Both the position numbers and the translations under genes were made by a program. Under the pieces are notes generated by a model. It was not told where the DNA came from, ran no database searches, and saw nothing but the letters and a program-made list of their open reading frames with translations. A stretch of DNA of 64,000 nt from Gammaproteobacteria bacterium (GTDB taxonomy: Bacteria > Pseudomonadota > Gammaproteobacteria > Pseudomonadales > Azotimanducaceae), in contig JAPPGA010000019.1 of NCBI GenBank assembly GCA_028821515.1, forward strand, positions 1-64,000, given 5' to 3'. Position 1 is the stretch's first letter; each line of letters starts with the position of its first letter. Below, one piece after another: positions 33,693 to 44,302 of this stretch.

Positions 33693-34139
33693 TTACTTCT
33701 TGCGATAGTTGTCGTGGCAGCCCTTGCAGGCCTGACCAAGCTGTTGGGCCGCAGCCATCACGTCGCCTCCGGTCTCGGCGGCGGTGCGAAGGCCAGCTCC
33801 CGCTTCCTTGAAGGCATCGAGGCGTTCGGCGAAATCTTCGGGGTTCTCCCAGATGGCGGGCAACGCGTCGGTGTCATCGCCGCCGGACCCCGCGGGAAAC
33901 AGCGTTGGCGTGATCTCGGCGAGGGATGCCAAGGCAGCCGCATGAACCGACAGTTGGTCCGCATGGTCCACCTTGCCCCGGAGGATGTCGAACATCGCCT
34001 GCATGTGACCGCCGATCGCCTCCATGGTGTGATGGCGGTAGTCCTTGTCGCCTTGAGAGGCCGCGGCAGGCAGCGCGGCAACGAGCACGACTGCGCCGAT
34101 GAGCGGCCGGAGCGAAGCGAGCGGATTCGTGAAGGTCAT
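33693..34139 (-). CDS. Cytochrome c'
   Basis: 148 aa. The signal peptide is MTFTNPLASLRPLIGAVVLVAALPAAA. The mature part is a four-helix bundle with the C-terminal heme motif CKGCHDNYRKK, which is typical of cytochrome c' (class II, high-spin heme). It is periplasmic and may bind NO or carry electrons. Length and motif placement are normal. It faces the cytochrome b561 gene tail to tail, 32 nt apart. Confidence 0.94.
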   Translation of the reverse strand: MTFTNPLASLRPLIGAVVLVAALPAAASQGDKDYRHHTMEAIGGHMQAMFDILRGKVDHADQLSVHAAALASLAEITPTLFPAGSGGDDTDALPAIWENPEDFAERLDAFKEAGAGLRTAAETGGDVMAAAQQLGQACKGCHDNYRKK

Positions 34140-34221
34140 GGGGCTGTCCCGATCGGAAGGAGTGCCGACCGTATACCTTGTCAGTTAGCGGCGCAAGGCG
34201 CGTCAACGGGGAGCGATGACG

Positions 34222-34494
34222 TCAGCGGGAACCCTGGTTCCGGTTGAGTTCGCGCCGCGGTTTTCGTTCCACCGCATTGCGGCGGAAGTGCCCCACGATG
34301 CACTGTGTTGCGCCCCCCAGGAAACCGAGAATAAGGGCGGCGAGCAGCCACCAGAAGACGGGCACGGACGGCGTCTTGTAGTTCAGGACCTTGAGGCTGA
34401 CCGGTGTCGCGTTGTCTGCCAGCAACAGCGCGGAGATGGCTACGAGACATATCGCCACAAGGAGCGTGAGGAGTGTCTTCAGCCGCCTCATCAA
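34222..34494 (-). CDS. lapA: LapA family (DUF1049) membrane protein
   Basis: 90 aa. Two membrane helices (LLTLLVAICLVAISALLLADN and VFWWLLAALILGFLGGATQCIVG) with the short VSLKVLNYKTPSVPV loop match LapA/YciS, an inner-membrane partner of LapB in control of lipopolysaccharide synthesis. In many Gammaproteobacteria it follows ihfB, as here (46-nt gap), and lapB comes next. No lapB is present; the next minus-strand gene is cytochrome c'. Confidence 0.87.
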   Translation of the reverse strand: MMRRLKTLLTLLVAICLVAISALLLADNATPVSLKVLNYKTPSVPVFWWLLAALILGFLGGATQCIVGHFRRNAVERKPRRELNRNQGSR

Positions 34495-34540
34495 ATCGGA
34501 ATTTGCGAGCCCACCCGTGTGATCAGGCCTGCGTTCCGCG

Positions 34541-34849
34541 CTACCCGCCGGATTGCCGGGTCGTGTTCACCCGGTCGCGCAGTTCCTTCCCGGGTTTGAA
34601 GTGCGGGACGAACTTTCCGGTCAGGCCGACAGATTCCCCGGTTCGAGGGTTACGCCCGATCCTGGGCGCCCGATAGTGCAGAGAGAAGCTGCCGAAACCC
34701 CTGATCTCGATGCGGTTGCCCCCGGCCAGCGTCTGGGACATGTGCTCGATCATGGTCTTTACGGCGAATTCGACATCCCGAGGGGACAGGTGTGGCTGAT
34801 GCGTCGCGATGCGATCGATTAACTCCGACTTTGTCAGGTGGCGCGCCAC
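34541..34849 (-). CDS. ihfB: Integration host factor subunit beta
   Basis: 102 aa, normal length. It is the beta subunit of the DNA-bending heterodimer IHF. The HU/IHF signature region [29 protein letters not shown] is intact, including the arm that inserts into the minor groove. [25 protein letters not shown] at the N-terminus is typical of the beta subunit. It follows rpsA by 21 nt, as in most Gammaproteobacteria. Confidence 0.97.
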   Translation of the reverse strand: MARHLTKSELIDRIATHQPHLSPRDVEFAVKTMIEHMSQTLAGGNRIEIRGFGSFSLHYRAPRIGRNPRTGESVGLTGKFVPHFKPGKELRDRVNTTRQSGG

Positions 34850-34870
34850 TGGTTCGTCGTCTTCGCTTTT

Positions 34871-36562
34871 CTAGTCGGATGCGTCCGTTTGCCTGTCCAT
34901 CTGGCGCTTGATCAGGTCCCCCAGTGTCGTCGGACCTCGCCTTTCGGCCTCTCTCGTGCGGTGCTCGCGGAGGTTCGCGCGCTCGTCGTCCTGTTCCTTC
35001 GCCTTGATCGAAACGCCGATATATCGGTTCTTGCGGTCGACGTTGATGATCTTCACGCTTACGGACTGGCCTTCCTTCAGTTCGGTGCGGGCGTCTTCCA
35101 CCCGGTCGACGCTGATCTCGGAGACCTTCAGCGTGCCTTCCACGCCCTCCGTCAACTCGACGATGGCTTCATTGGGCTGCACCGAGAGTACCGTTCCCTC
35201 GACGATGCTGCCCCGGTCGTTGGTGTCGGTGTAATCGATGAACGCGTTCTGGTCGAGTTGCTTGATGCCGAGCGAAATCCGCTCCCGTTCGGCATCGATG
35301 GCCAGTATGACGGTTTCGAGTTCCTCGCCCTTGCTGTAACGGCGGACAGCGGTCTCCCCTGGCTCGTTCCAGGAGATGTCGGACAGGTACACCAGCCCGT
35401 CGATGCCTCCGTCGAGGCCGATGAAGATCCCGAAATCGGTGATCGACTTGATGTGCCCGGTGATGCGCTGGCCCTTGCTGTACTTGGACGCGAACTCGTC
35501 CCATGGATTCTCGCGGCATTGCTTGATGCCGAGCGAGATACGGCGCCGCTCCTCGTCGATGTCGAGAATCATGACCTCGATCTGGTCGCCGACCGCGACG
35601 ACCCTCGACGGATGAATGTTCTTGTTCGTCCAGTCCATCTCGGAGACATGCACCAGACCCTCAACCCCTTCTTCGATCTCGGCGAAGCAGCCGTAGTCTG
35701 TGAGGTTCGTCACGACAGCCTGCACACGGGTACGGGTCGGATACCGTCGGGAGAGGTTGACCCACGGGTCATCCCCGAGTTGCTTCATCCCGAGCGATAC
35801 GCGGTTTTTCTCCCGGTCGAACCGAAGGATCTTGATCTCCACCTCGTCGCCGACATTGACCATCTCGCTTGGATGCCTGATGCGCCGCCAGGCCATGTCG
35901 GTAATGTGCAACAGGCCGTCGATACCACCGAGATCGACGAATGCGCCGTAGTCGGTGAGGTTCTTGACGATCCCGTTCATGCGCTGGCCTTCCTGCAACG
36001 AAGCCAGGAGCTCTTCGCGCTCGGCGCTGTTTTCGTCTTCGAGTACCGCGCGACGGGAGACGACCACGTTGTTGCGTCTCTGATCCAGTTTGATGACCTT
36101 GAATTCGAGGGTCTTGCCCTCGAGATGCGTGGTCTCGCGCAAGGGGCGAATGTCGACCAGCGATCCAGGCAGGAATGCACGAATATCGTTGATGTCGACC
36201 GTGAAACCGCCCTTGACCCGGCCGTTCAGCAGACCCTTGATCGCCTTTCCGTTCTCGAACGCATCCTCAAGCATTTCCCAGCACTCCGCCCGCCGGGCCT
36301 TCTCGCGGGAAAGGCGGGTCGCGCCCCATCCATCGTCCACGACTTCCATCGCGACCTTGACCTGGTCGCCGATCTCGATCTCGAACTCGCCGCTCTCGGT
36401 GACGAACTGGCTACGTGGAATGACGCCTTCCGACTTCAGTCCGGCATGGACCACCACGACTTCGCTGTCGATGTCTACGACGGTACCGGTCACGATGGAG
36501 CCGGGCTCCATCTCCACGGTGTTCATGCTCTCTTCGAATAGCTCGGAAAAACTTTCTGCCAT
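34871..36562 (-). CDS. rpsA: 30S ribosomal protein S1
   Basis: 563 aa, close to the usual 557. Six S1 (OB-fold) RNA-binding repeats span the protein. The first begins with [26 protein letters not shown] and later ones carry the [24 protein letters not shown] and [25 protein letters not shown] patterns. S1 helps the 30S subunit bind and unwind mRNA. AGAGAAG precedes the ATG. cmk lies 82 nt upstream and ihfB 21 nt downstream. A long antisense open frame (34838-36541) is a GC-driven shadow. Confidence 0.98.
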   Translation of the reverse strand: MAESFSELFEESMNTVEMEPGSIVTGTVVDIDSEVVVVHAGLKSEGVIPRSQFVTESGEFEIEIGDQVKVAMEVVDDGWGATRLSREKARRAECWEMLEDAFENGKAIKGLLNGRVKGGFTVDINDIRAFLPGSLVDIRPLRETTHLEGKTLEFKVIKLDQRRNNVVVSRRAVLEDENSAEREELLASLQEGQRMNGIVKNLTDYGAFVDLGGIDGLLHITDMAWRRIRHPSEMVNVGDEVEIKILRFDREKNRVSLGMKQLGDDPWVNLSRRYPTRTRVQAVVTNLTDYGCFAEIEEGVEGLVHVSEMDWTNKNIHPSRVVAVGDQIEVMILDIDEERRRISLGIKQCRENPWDEFASKYSKGQRITGHIKSITDFGIFIGLDGGIDGLVYLSDISWNEPGETAVRRYSKGEELETVILAIDAERERISLGIKQLDQNAFIDYTDTNDRGSIVEGTVLSVQPNEAIVELTEGVEGTLKVSEISVDRVEDARTELKEGQSVSVKIINVDRKNRYIGVSIKAKEQDDERANLREHRTREAERRGPTTLGDLIKRQMDRQTDASD

Positions 36563-36644
36563 GCGCTTCTCTTTGGTTTGTCCCTTGTCTTCTGTTTCTT
36601 TGCTGTTGCCGGGTGACGGACAACCGTGCCCGCCGCTCGAACGG

Positions 36645-37334
36645 TTATTCTCCTCTCCGCGTCCCGCTGCCCGTGAGCGAGCGCTCGGCGGCGTGGCCGA
36701 GCACCTCCTCCACCACAGCCGAAATCGGCATCTCAGTGGTGTCGATCATCACTGCGTCTTCGGCTGCTCGCAATGGAGAAACGGAGCGTGACCGGTCGCG
36801 CTCGTCGCGTGCCCGGAGGCTCGCGAAAAGGTCGCACAGACTAACACTCGACCCCTTATCTATCAACTGCTTATGACGACGGCGCGCGCGCTCTTCGACG
36901 CTCGCGTCGAGAAAAACCTTGAGCTCCGCGGTGGGGAATACCTTGGTGCCCATGTCACGTCCGTCCGCCACCAGTCCGGGGGGGCGCCGCATGCCGACCT
37001 GGACGATTCTGAGGGCGTCGCGCACCGGCTTCAGGCGGGCGACGCGCGAGGAGCCGACGCTGATCGGCTCCTCGCGGATCGCCTGTGTCACGTCGATGCC
37101 ATCGATGTGGATATTGCCAGGCCTGATTTCGAAGACGAGCTGCCGCGTCATGGCCTCCAGTGCGGATGCGTCGTCAAGGTCAATTCTCCGCTGAATGGCC
37201 GCCCATGCGACCCCCCGGTACAGCGCGCCGCTGTCCAGCAGGTGCCAGCCCAGCCGTTCGGCGACGAGGGTAGCCACGGTTCCCTTGCCAGAGCTGCTCG
37301 GGCCGTCGATGGCGATGACGGGAGGGTTAGCCAT
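36645..37334 (-). CDS. cmk: Cytidylate kinase
   Basis: 229 aa. Cmk phosphorylates CMP and dCMP. The P-loop is at the N-terminus ([23 protein letters not shown]), followed by [13 protein letters not shown] (nucleoside site), [32 protein letters not shown] (DGRDxG motif) and the C-terminal DTTEMPI. It overlaps the end of tyrA by 8 nt. In related genomes aroA lies between tyrA and cmk, and it is missing here. Confidence 0.97.
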   Translation of the reverse strand: MANPPVIAIDGPSSSGKGTVATLVAERLGWHLLDSGALYRGVAWAAIQRRIDLDDASALEAMTRQLVFEIRPGNIHIDGIDVTQAIREEPISVGSSRVARLKPVRDALRIVQVGMRRPPGLVADGRDMGTKVFPTAELKVFLDASVEERARRRHKQLIDKGSSVSLCDLFASLRARDERDRSRSVSPLRAAEDAVMIDTTEMPISAVVEEVLGHAAERSLTGSGTRRGE

Positions 37335-38247
37335 CCAGGCGGGCGCGCAAGTCGCGGGCTTTCGCGAGACGCCGCCGCAGCGCCGCCTTGTTGTCGTCGA
37401 TGACGAGACGCGTACCGAGTTGTTTCGCGAGTCCCAGCGTCGCGTCCCGGTTCGCCTGCAGTATGTCGCTCCAGATGGTCGGGTCGGAAGCCGCGACGCG
37501 GCTCAGGTCGCGGAATCCGTCGCCGATGTAGGGTCCGATTGCCTTTTCGTCCAGACCTTCGAGAACCTCCATCAGGGCGAAGGCGACGAGATGTGGCAGG
37601 TGGCTCGTTGCGGCGATGATTCGATCATGCGTGCGGGGGTTGTGCGTGGTCACTGCCGCGCCGATTCGCCGCCACCACGACTCGACCGTTGCTACGGTTT
37701 CGGGATCGGTTTCTTCGACGGGCGTGATGATCACGGAACGTCCCTCGAACAGGTCCGCGCGAGCGGCCCGCGCGCCGACTCTCTCGGAACCTGCGATTGG
37801 ATGGCACGGCACGAAATGGGGGGGCACCGCGCCGTCGTTGCGCAGACTGTCGATGACCATCGTCTTGACGCTGCCGACATCGAAGATGGGCACGCCCGGA
37901 TAGCGCTTGGCCGCGTCGGCGACCTGTTCGGCGATCTGGCTGACAGGAGTGGCGATGCAGACACCGGTCGGCTCAACGGACGTTTCGGGTCTCTCGACAA
38001 TGCCGAGGGAACATGCCGTCGAGAGCGCGTCCGCGTTCGAGTCGATGCCGATGATGCGATCGAAAAGGCCTTGGGCGCGGGCGGCCAGCGCGAACGAACC
38101 CCCGATCAGGCCCGTTCCCACGAGTAGTAGCACTTCCTTGGAACAGACGTCTCTGGGAGCGTCAGCGACCGGAGACGATTGTTCCAAGGGCGACGAGAGG
38201 GGCCGGGCCGCAGGCGGGCCGGAGGCACGGCTGTGGGGCACGCTCAT
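37327..38247 (-). CDS. tyrA: Prephenate dehydrogenase
   Basis: 306 aa. TyrA oxidises prephenate to 4-hydroxyphenylpyruvate for tyrosine. The dinucleotide site is LLLVGTGLIGGSFALAARAQG. ICIATPVSQI-like CIATPVSQIAEQ, DVGSVKTMVID, FVPCHPIAGSERVG (active-site His) and SHLPHLVAFALME follow. About 38 residues of low-complexity N-terminus precede the fold. There is no fused chorismate mutase (as in E. coli) and no fused AroA (as in Pseudomonas). It overlaps hisC by 4 nt. Confidence 0.93.
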   Translation of the reverse strand: MSVPHSRASGPPAARPLSSPLEQSSPVADAPRDVCSKEVLLLVGTGLIGGSFALAARAQGLFDRIIGIDSNADALSTACSLGIVERPETSVEPTGVCIATPVSQIAEQVADAAKRYPGVPIFDVGSVKTMVIDSLRNDGAVPPHFVPCHPIAGSERVGARAARADLFEGRSVIITPVEETDPETVATVESWWRRIGAAVTTHNPRTHDRIIAATSHLPHLVAFALMEVLEGLDEKAIGPYIGDGFRDLSRVAASDPTIWSDILQANRDATLGLAKQLGTRLVIDDNKAALRRRLAKARDLRARLDG

Positions 38248-39335
38248 ATCGCCTCGCGCAGAGCGGCGAGGAAGGATGCGTTTTCCTTCGCCAGGCCGAT
38301 GGAGATGCGCAGGTGATGGGGCATGTCATAGTTCGCCACGGGACGGACAATGACGCCTCGCGTAAGCAGCGCGTGGTATATGGGTGCGGCATCCCGGCCA
38401 CAGTCCATCGACACGAAATTCCCGATCGACGGGATGTACTCGATGCCCATATCGTCGAGTCCCGAGGTGATCTGCTGCATGCCGGCATCGTTGATCGCCC
38501 TGCTCGAGTCGACGAAGTCATCGTCATCGAGCGCAGCTTCGGCTGCGGCGAGCGCCACGCTCGAGGCATTGAATGGTTGCCGGATGCGGTTCATCAGGTC
38601 GGCGAACCCGGGTGTCGAGACGCTGTAGCCGATCCTCAGGCCCGCGAGTCCGTGGATCTTCGAGAAAGTGCGCGTGACGATGAGGTTGGGAAACGAGGCC
38701 TGCAGGCGCACGCCATCGGGATAGTCCCTTCGAGCGATGTACTCGCAGTACGCTTCGTCGAGCACCACCCAGACTCTTTGCGGCAGCGCCTCGAGGAAGC
38801 CGACCAGCGACTCGTGGTTAATCCAGGTGCCGGTGGGATTGTTGGGGTTGGCGATGAAGACGATTCGCGTGGACGGGGTGATGCGTTCGCGCATGGCATC
38901 CAGGTCGTGGCCCCAGTTCCGTGACGGCACGGCGACCGGCACACCATGGGCCCCTGCCACGGCGGATGGATAGACCACGAAGCAATGCGCGTCGAAGATG
39001 CCCTCCGTTCCAGGTGAGATCGCGACTCGAGCGGCGAGTTCCAGGACATCGTTCGAACCGTTGCCGAGGGTGATCTGGTCGGTGGCAACGCCCAGCCGCT
39101 CGGACAATGCCCGCTTGAGACGATAGCCGCCGCCGTCCGGGTAACGCGAGATGTCCCGAACGGCGCGTTCGATCGCGGCGCGCACGCCGGGGCCCGGCCC
39201 CCGGGGGTTCTCGTTGCTGGCGAGCTTGATGACGCGGGCGAGGCCGAGTTCGCGCGTTACTTCCTCGATCGGCTTGCCAGGTTGATACGCCGTCAGTCCC
39301 GCGACGCGCTCGTTGATGTTGTCGAGCCGCATCAA
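38244..39335 (-). CDS. hisC: Histidinol-phosphate aminotransferase
   Basis: 363 aa, a class I/II PLP aminotransferase. It converts imidazole-acetol phosphate to histidinol phosphate and, in this operon position, often also transaminates aromatic keto acids. LASNENPRGPGPGVRAAIERA is typical of HisC2. NPNNPTG binds PLP, with DEAYCEY, and the Schiff-base lysine is in TRTFSKIHGLAGLRIGY. It is embedded in pheA-hisC-tyrA, which supports an aromatic role besides histidine synthesis. Confidence 0.94.
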   Translation of the reverse strand: MMRLDNINERVAGLTAYQPGKPIEEVTRELGLARVIKLASNENPRGPGPGVRAAIERAVRDISRYPDGGGYRLKRALSERLGVATDQITLGNGSNDVLELAARVAISPGTEGIFDAHCFVVYPSAVAGAHGVPVAVPSRNWGHDLDAMRERITPSTRIVFIANPNNPTGTWINHESLVGFLEALPQRVWVVLDEAYCEYIARRDYPDGVRLQASFPNLIVTRTFSKIHGLAGLRIGYSVSTPGFADLMNRIRQPFNASSVALAAAEAALDDDDFVDSSRAINDAGMQQITSGLDDMGIEYIPSIGNFVSMDCGRDAAPIYHALLTRGVIVRPVANYDMPHHLRISIGLAKENASFLAALREAI

Positions 39336-39341
39336 GGGGCG

Positions 39342-40436
39342 CTAGAAGACGGCCTGGGGATAGGAGCCCAGCGAGCGGACTTCAGTGGCCACCGTGCGCA
39401 CTTCTTCCAGCAATGTGGCGATCTCCCCGGTCTCTTCGTGGCCGTCGAAGTCGATGAAGAAGATGTAACTCCAGTTGCTCACGCGGGACGGACGCGTCTC
39501 GATACGCGTCAGGTTGACGTCATGACGTCGGAACGGCTCCAGCACGCGGTGAAGCGCTCCCGACTCGTTGCGGGTGGACACGAGGAGGGAGGTCTTGTCC
39601 TTGCCGCTCGGTCCGACGTTCTGATTGCCGATCACGAGAAACCGCGTCTTGTTGTCTGTTTCGTCCTCGATGTTCGCGGCAAGAACGCGCAGTCCGTAAC
39701 GTTCCGCCGCCATTTCGCCGGCGATCGCGGCTGCGCCCTCGGTCCGGGCTGCGACCCGCGCCGCCTCGGCGTTGCTGACCATGGGCGTGCGGGCGATGTT
39801 CGGATAGTGCCGGTCGAGCCAGCGCCGGCATTGCGCGAGCGACTGTTCGTGGGAATAGACCGTGGTGATGGCGTCTTCCTTTTCGAGTGACATGAAGGCG
39901 TGGTTGATCGACAGTTCAACTTCACCACAGATCTTGAGGCGGGACGCCATGAAGCAGTCGAGGGTGTGATTGACCATGCCTTCGGTGCTGTTCTCGACGG
40001 GTACGACGCCGCAGTGCGCGGCGCCGGACTCGACCTCGCGAAATACGTCGTCAATGGAGTTCTGTGCCCGATTGCGCGCGAAATGCCCGAAGTGTTTCAC
40101 CGCCGCCGCCTCGGTATAGGTGCCGGGGGGCCCGAGGTACGCGACGGTAAGCGGCTGCTCGAGGGACAGGCAACAGGACATGATCTCCCGGAACAGGCGC
40201 CAGAGATCACGGTCGGAAAGTGGACCCGGATTCTCTGCCAACACCCGTTCAAGAATCTGGGCTTCTCGATCCGGTCGATAGAACACAGTCGCTTGATCGG
40301 TGTTTTCGGCGGCCTTGATTTGCGCCACCTGCTTCGCGCCGGCGGCGCGCTCGTTCAGAAGCCGCACGATGTCGCGATCTATCGCGTCGATCCGCGCGCG
40401 TACGGCGTCCAGTTCATCCCCTGCTTCTTCGCTCAT
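39342..40436 (-). CDS. pheA: Bifunctional chorismate mutase / prephenate dehydratase
   Basis: 364 aa. Three domains are visible: an N-terminal AroQ chorismate mutase (RARIDAIDRDIVRLLNERA to about residue 90), the prephenate dehydratase domain beginning VAYLGPPGTYTEAAAVKHFG, and a C-terminal ACT domain with KTSLLVSTRNESGALHRVL and LTRIETRPSR, the phenylalanine feedback motif (ESRP in E. coli, ETRP here). The conserved TRF of the dehydratase is in NKTRFLVI. It overlaps serC by 4 nt. Confidence 0.96.
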   Translation of the reverse strand: MSEEAGDELDAVRARIDAIDRDIVRLLNERAAGAKQVAQIKAAENTDQATVFYRPDREAQILERVLAENPGPLSDRDLWRLFREIMSCCLSLEQPLTVAYLGPPGTYTEAAAVKHFGHFARNRAQNSIDDVFREVESGAAHCGVVPVENSTEGMVNHTLDCFMASRLKICGEVELSINHAFMSLEKEDAITTVYSHEQSLAQCRRWLDRHYPNIARTPMVSNAEAARVAARTEGAAAIAGEMAAERYGLRVLAANIEDETDNKTRFLVIGNQNVGPSGKDKTSLLVSTRNESGALHRVLEPFRRHDVNLTRIETRPSRVSNWSYIFFIDFDGHEETGEIATLLEEVRTVATEVRSLGSYPQAVF

Positions 40437-41515
40437 CGGTTTTCCGCCTCAAACGCGGCCATGAAGTCTATCAATGCATCCACGCCCTCTTCAGGCATCG
40501 CATTGTAGATGCTCGCCCGCATGCCCCCAACGCTACGGTGTCCCTTGAGGTTCAACAATCCGCGCGCTTCTGCGGCGCGCAGGAACGCCTCGTCCAGCGC
40601 CTCGTCGGCGAGCGTGAACGCCACGTTCATCCAGGAGCGGTTGCGCTTCGCCACGGGGCACCGGTAGAAGTTGCTTCCGTCCAGGGCGGCGTAGAGCTTG
40701 CTCGCCTTTCGCTCGTTGACTTCGGCGATGGCGCTAACGCCGCCCTGCTCCCTGAGCCACTGCAGGACGAGACCCGTCAGGTACCAGGCGTAGGTGGACG
40801 GCGTATTCAGCATGGAATCGGCCGCGGCGTGGGCGCCGTAGTCGAGCGTGGTCGGCGTGTTTGGGCGCGCCCGTCCGATGAGGTCCTTGCGCGCAACCAC
40901 GACGGTTATGCCGGCGGGACCCAGGTTCTTCTGGGCGCTGGCATAGATGAGGCCAAACCTGTCGACGGTGAGCGGCCTCGACAGCAATGTCGACGACAGG
41001 TCGGCAACCAGTGGCGTGTCGCCCGTATCCGGATACTCGTGAAACTCGACCCCGCCGATGGTCTCGTTCCCCGTGATGTGCACATACGCCGAGCCGGGAC
41101 TCAGCCGCCAGGTTTCCGGGGGTGGCACATGGTTGAAGTTGTCCTCTTCGGAGGATGCGGCCACGTTCACACGGCACAGTCTGCGCGCCTCGGCGATGGC
41201 CTTGGTGCCCCACAGGCCGGTATGCACGTAGTCGACCACGGAGTCTTCATCCGCCAGGTTGATGGGCACCATTGCGAACTGCAGGGTGGCACCCCCCTGC
41301 AGGAACAGCACCGCGTAGTCGTCGCTGACATCCAGCAGTTCGCGAAAGTCCGCCTCTGCCCGTTCGGCAATCTCGACGAACTCGGGGCTCCGGTGGCTCA
41401 TTTCCATTACCGACAGGCCGCGGCCCCGGTAGTCGAGCATCTCTGCCCGGGCGCGCTCGAGCACAGGTTCGGGAAGGGTCGCCGGACCGGGGGAAAAGTT
41501 GTAGGCGCGCGGCAT
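40433..41515 (-). CDS. serC: Phosphoserine aminotransferase
   Basis: 360 aa, normal length. SerC transaminates 3-phosphohydroxypyruvate to phosphoserine and also serves vitamin B6 synthesis. The start YNFSPGPATLPEPVLERA is diagnostic, with GRGLSVMEMSHRSPEF, FLQGGATLQFAMVPINL and the PLP lysine in ASAQKNLGPAGITVVV. The C-terminal GHRSVGGMRASIYNAMP binds substrate phosphate. It follows gyrA by 17 nt. Confidence 0.97.
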   Translation of the reverse strand: MPRAYNFSPGPATLPEPVLERARAEMLDYRGRGLSVMEMSHRSPEFVEIAERAEADFRELLDVSDDYAVLFLQGGATLQFAMVPINLADEDSVVDYVHTGLWGTKAIAEARRLCRVNVAASSEEDNFNHVPPPETWRLSPGSAYVHITGNETIGGVEFHEYPDTGDTPLVADLSSTLLSRPLTVDRFGLIYASAQKNLGPAGITVVVARKDLIGRARPNTPTTLDYGAHAAADSMLNTPSTYAWYLTGLVLQWLREQGGVSAIAEVNERKASKLYAALDGSNFYRCPVAKRNRSWMNVAFTLADEALDEAFLRAAEARGLLNLKGHRSVGGMRASIYNAMPEEGVDALIDFMAAFEAENR

Positions 41516-41532
41516 GTGTCGTGTCGCGTGGG

Positions 41533-44148
41533 CTACCCGTCGTCTTCGGCGGTGTCGTCTTCGGCGTTTTCGTCCTCGCCGTTGTCGGTTTCGACGATGC
41601 GTTCGAGTCCGACCAGCTTGGCGTCGTCCCTAAGGGCGATGAGCTTGACGCCCTGCGTGTTGCGGCCGGATGCGCGGACGCTGTCGGCACTTGTGCGAAC
41701 GAGCGTTCCGAGATTGCTGATCAGCATGATCTCGTCGCCGTCGAACACCTGCGCGGCGCCTATGATTGGACCGTTGCGATCGCTGGTCTGCATGGCGATG
41801 ACACCCAGCCCCCCGCGACCCTTGACGGGAAACTCTTCGATGCGCGTGCGTTTGCCGAACCCGTTTTCACTTGCCGTGAGCAGGAACCCGTTCTCTTGGG
41901 GAATGATCAGCGAGATCACGGATTGTCCCCGGCCCAGGCGGACACCTCGAACACCGCGGGCGGTTCGCCCCATGGCCCGCACGTCGGATTCCTTGAAGCG
42001 CATGGCCTTGCCCGAACTGGTGACGAGCAGGACATCGGAGTAGCCGTCGGTGATCGCTACGCCGACGAGATGGTTGCCGGGCTCGAGATCGAGCGCGATG
42101 AGGCCGGTCGACCGCGGACGGGAGAACTGCTCGGCGGGCGTCTTCTTTACCTTGCCGGAGGCGGTGGCCATGAAGACGAACGCGTCGGGGGACAGATCCT
42201 TGATGGGCAGCAGCGTCGTGATGCGTTCGTCGCTTTCCAGAGGAAGCAGGTTGACCAGCGGGCGCCCCTTGGCCCCGCGGCTGCCCTGCGGGATCAGGAA
42301 CACGCGCAGCCAGTACACCTTGCCCCTGTTCGAGAAGCACAGCAGCGTCTCGTGGGAATGGGCGATCAACAGGTGTTCGACGAAGTCCTCGTCCTTGACA
42401 GCCGTGGCCGCCTTGCCGCGACCGCCGCGGGCCTGTGCCTGGTAGACATCCAGGGACTGCGTCTTGGCGTAGCCGGCGTGGGAGACCGTCACCACCATGT
42501 CCTCTTCGTTGATCAGGTCCTCTGCGGTCAGGTCGCTTTCGGAACTGCGGATTTCGGTGCGCCGCTCGTCCCCGTACTCTTCCTTCACCGCATTCAGTTC
42601 GTCGCGAATCACTTCCTTCAGCCGCTCTTCGGACTCGAGGAGCCCGGTCAGGCCGATAATCTCCTGGAGGATCTCGAGGTAGTCCTCCATGAGCCGCTCC
42701 TTCTGTAGCGCGGTCAGACGCTGAAGCTGCATGTCGAGGATCGCCTGCGCCTGCTCTTCGGACAGGTGGTAGATACCGTCGTGGTAACCGTACGCGGCGT
42801 CCAGGTCCTCCGGACGGCATCCACGGCTGCCGCTCCGGGCGATCAGTTCGGCGACGGCCTCGGATTTGAAACGCCTGGCCATCAGTTCGGCGCGGGCGGC
42901 GGCGGGCGTGGCGGAATTGCGAATCAGTTCCACCACTTCGTCGATGTTCTCGAGCGCCACCGCCTGGCCCTCCAGCAGGTGTCCCCGGCGGCGCGCCCTG
43001 CGCAACAGGAACAGGGTTCGGCGTATGACCACCTCGCGCCGGTGAGCGAGGAAGGCGGCCAGCATGTCCTTCAGGCCGAGCAGCTTGGGCTGGCCCCCGA
43101 CCAGGGCGACGCAGTTGATGCCGTACCCGGACTGCAACTGGGTCTGGGCATAGAGGTTGTTCAGCACCACTTCGCCCTGTTCGCCCCGCCGCAGTTCGAT
43201 GACGATTCGAAGGCCGTCCTTGTCCGACTCGTCGCGCAGTTCGGTGATGCCTTCGATCCGCTTTGCGCGCACGAGATCAGCGATCTTCTCCAGTAGGCGC
43301 GACTTGTTCAGCTGGTAGGGAATCTCGGTGATCACGATGGTGTCTTTGTTTGAATCCTCGTCGTGCTCAACCACCGCCCGTGCGCGAATCTTGATGCGGC
43401 CCCGTCCGGTCCGGTAGGCCTGCACGATTCCGGCGCGGCCGTTGATGATGCCGGCGGTGGGGAAGTCCGGTCCTTTGATCTTCTCCATCAGCCCGTCAAC
43501 CGTGGTCTCAGGCGCGTCGAGCAGCATGATGCAGGCGTCGACCACTTCGCGCAGGTTGTGTGGCGGGATATTGGTGGCGAGGCCGACCGCGATCCCCGAA
43601 GCACCGTTCAGCAACAGGTTCGGAACCCGGGTGGGAAGCACCTCGGGCATGGTCAGCGTCTCGTCGTAGTTCGGGACGAAGTCGACGGTGTCCATTTCCA
43701 GGTCCGCCAGCAGTTCGGAAGCGAACTTGGCCATGCGCACCTCGGTATACCGGGCGGCCGCCGGCGGGTCGCCGTCGATAGAGCCGAAGTTGCCCTGGCC
43801 GTCGACGAGTTCGTAGCGCATCGAGAAGTCCTGCGCCATGCGCACGATCGTGTCGTAGATCGCCGCTTCCCCGTGCGGATGGTATTTGCCCATCACTTCG
43901 CCGCTCACGCGCGCCGACTTCATGTACGGCCGGTTGTAGGTGTTGTTCATCTCGTTCATGGCGAACAAGACGCGCTTGTGGACGGGTTTCAGACCGTCGC
44001 GGACATCGGGGAGGGCGCGTCCCACGATCACGCTCATGGCGTAGTCGAGGTAGGACTGCCGGAGTTCGTCTTCGATGTTGACCGGGAGGATTTCCCGGCC
44101 GCGAATTCCGCCGTGGCTGCCAGTCGTGTCGGGCCCGGAATCGGACAT
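41533..44148 (-). CDS. gyrA: DNA gyrase subunit A
   Basis: 871 aa. It is the breakage-reunion subunit of gyrase, which introduces negative supercoils with GyrB. The catalytic tyrosine is Y134 (in AARYTEVRM). The quinolone-determining region is [10 protein letters not shown]: residue 95, equivalent to E. coli Ser83, is Ala (GCG at 43864-43866), while D99 (E. coli Asp87) is kept. The GyrA box is QARGGRG. The C-terminal beta-pinwheel is complete and ends in an acidic tail ([14 protein letters not shown]). A TAAAAT (44185-44190, minus strand) may be its -10. Confidence 0.98.
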   Translation of the reverse strand: MSDSGPDTTGSHGGIRGREILPVNIEDELRQSYLDYAMSVIVGRALPDVRDGLKPVHKRVLFAMNEMNNTYNRPYMKSARVSGEVMGKYHPHGEAAIYDTIVRMAQDFSMRYELVDGQGNFGSIDGDPPAAARYTEVRMAKFASELLADLEMDTVDFVPNYDETLTMPEVLPTRVPNLLLNGASGIAVGLATNIPPHNLREVVDACIMLLDAPETTVDGLMEKIKGPDFPTAGIINGRAGIVQAYRTGRGRIKIRARAVVEHDEDSNKDTIVITEIPYQLNKSRLLEKIADLVRAKRIEGITELRDESDKDGLRIVIELRRGEQGEVVLNNLYAQTQLQSGYGINCVALVGGQPKLLGLKDMLAAFLAHRREVVIRRTLFLLRRARRRGHLLEGQAVALENIDEVVELIRNSATPAAARAELMARRFKSEAVAELIARSGSRGCRPEDLDAAYGYHDGIYHLSEEQAQAILDMQLQRLTALQKERLMEDYLEILQEIIGLTGLLESEERLKEVIRDELNAVKEEYGDERRTEIRSSESDLTAEDLINEEDMVVTVSHAGYAKTQSLDVYQAQARGGRGKAATAVKDEDFVEHLLIAHSHETLLCFSNRGKVYWLRVFLIPQGSRGAKGRPLVNLLPLESDERITTLLPIKDLSPDAFVFMATASGKVKKTPAEQFSRPRSTGLIALDLEPGNHLVGVAITDGYSDVLLVTSSGKAMRFKESDVRAMGRTARGVRGVRLGRGQSVISLIIPQENGFLLTASENGFGKRTRIEEFPVKGRGGLGVIAMQTSDRNGPIIGAAQVFDGDEIMLISNLGTLVRTSADSVRASGRNTQGVKLIALRDDAKLVGLERIVETDNGEDENAEDDTAEDDG

Positions 44149-44302
44149 AGGGGTGACGTCGTCTAACCGTTGAGATTGCCCGGAATTTTACCACGAACGG
44201 CTGCGCGGCCGGGCGTTTCGGAGGGGTTTCAGGGAGGTTTGTGGCCGGTGTTTTCCCGCCACGGGTGCAGTAATCTGCGATGGCCTTGAGGAGGACGTGT
44301 CG

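Noticed and set aside
34838-36541. 567-codon open frame on the plus strand opposite rpsA
   Set aside because: It is exactly antisense to a complete ribosomal protein S1 gene and has no recognisable domain; such frames are normal opposite high-GC genes.
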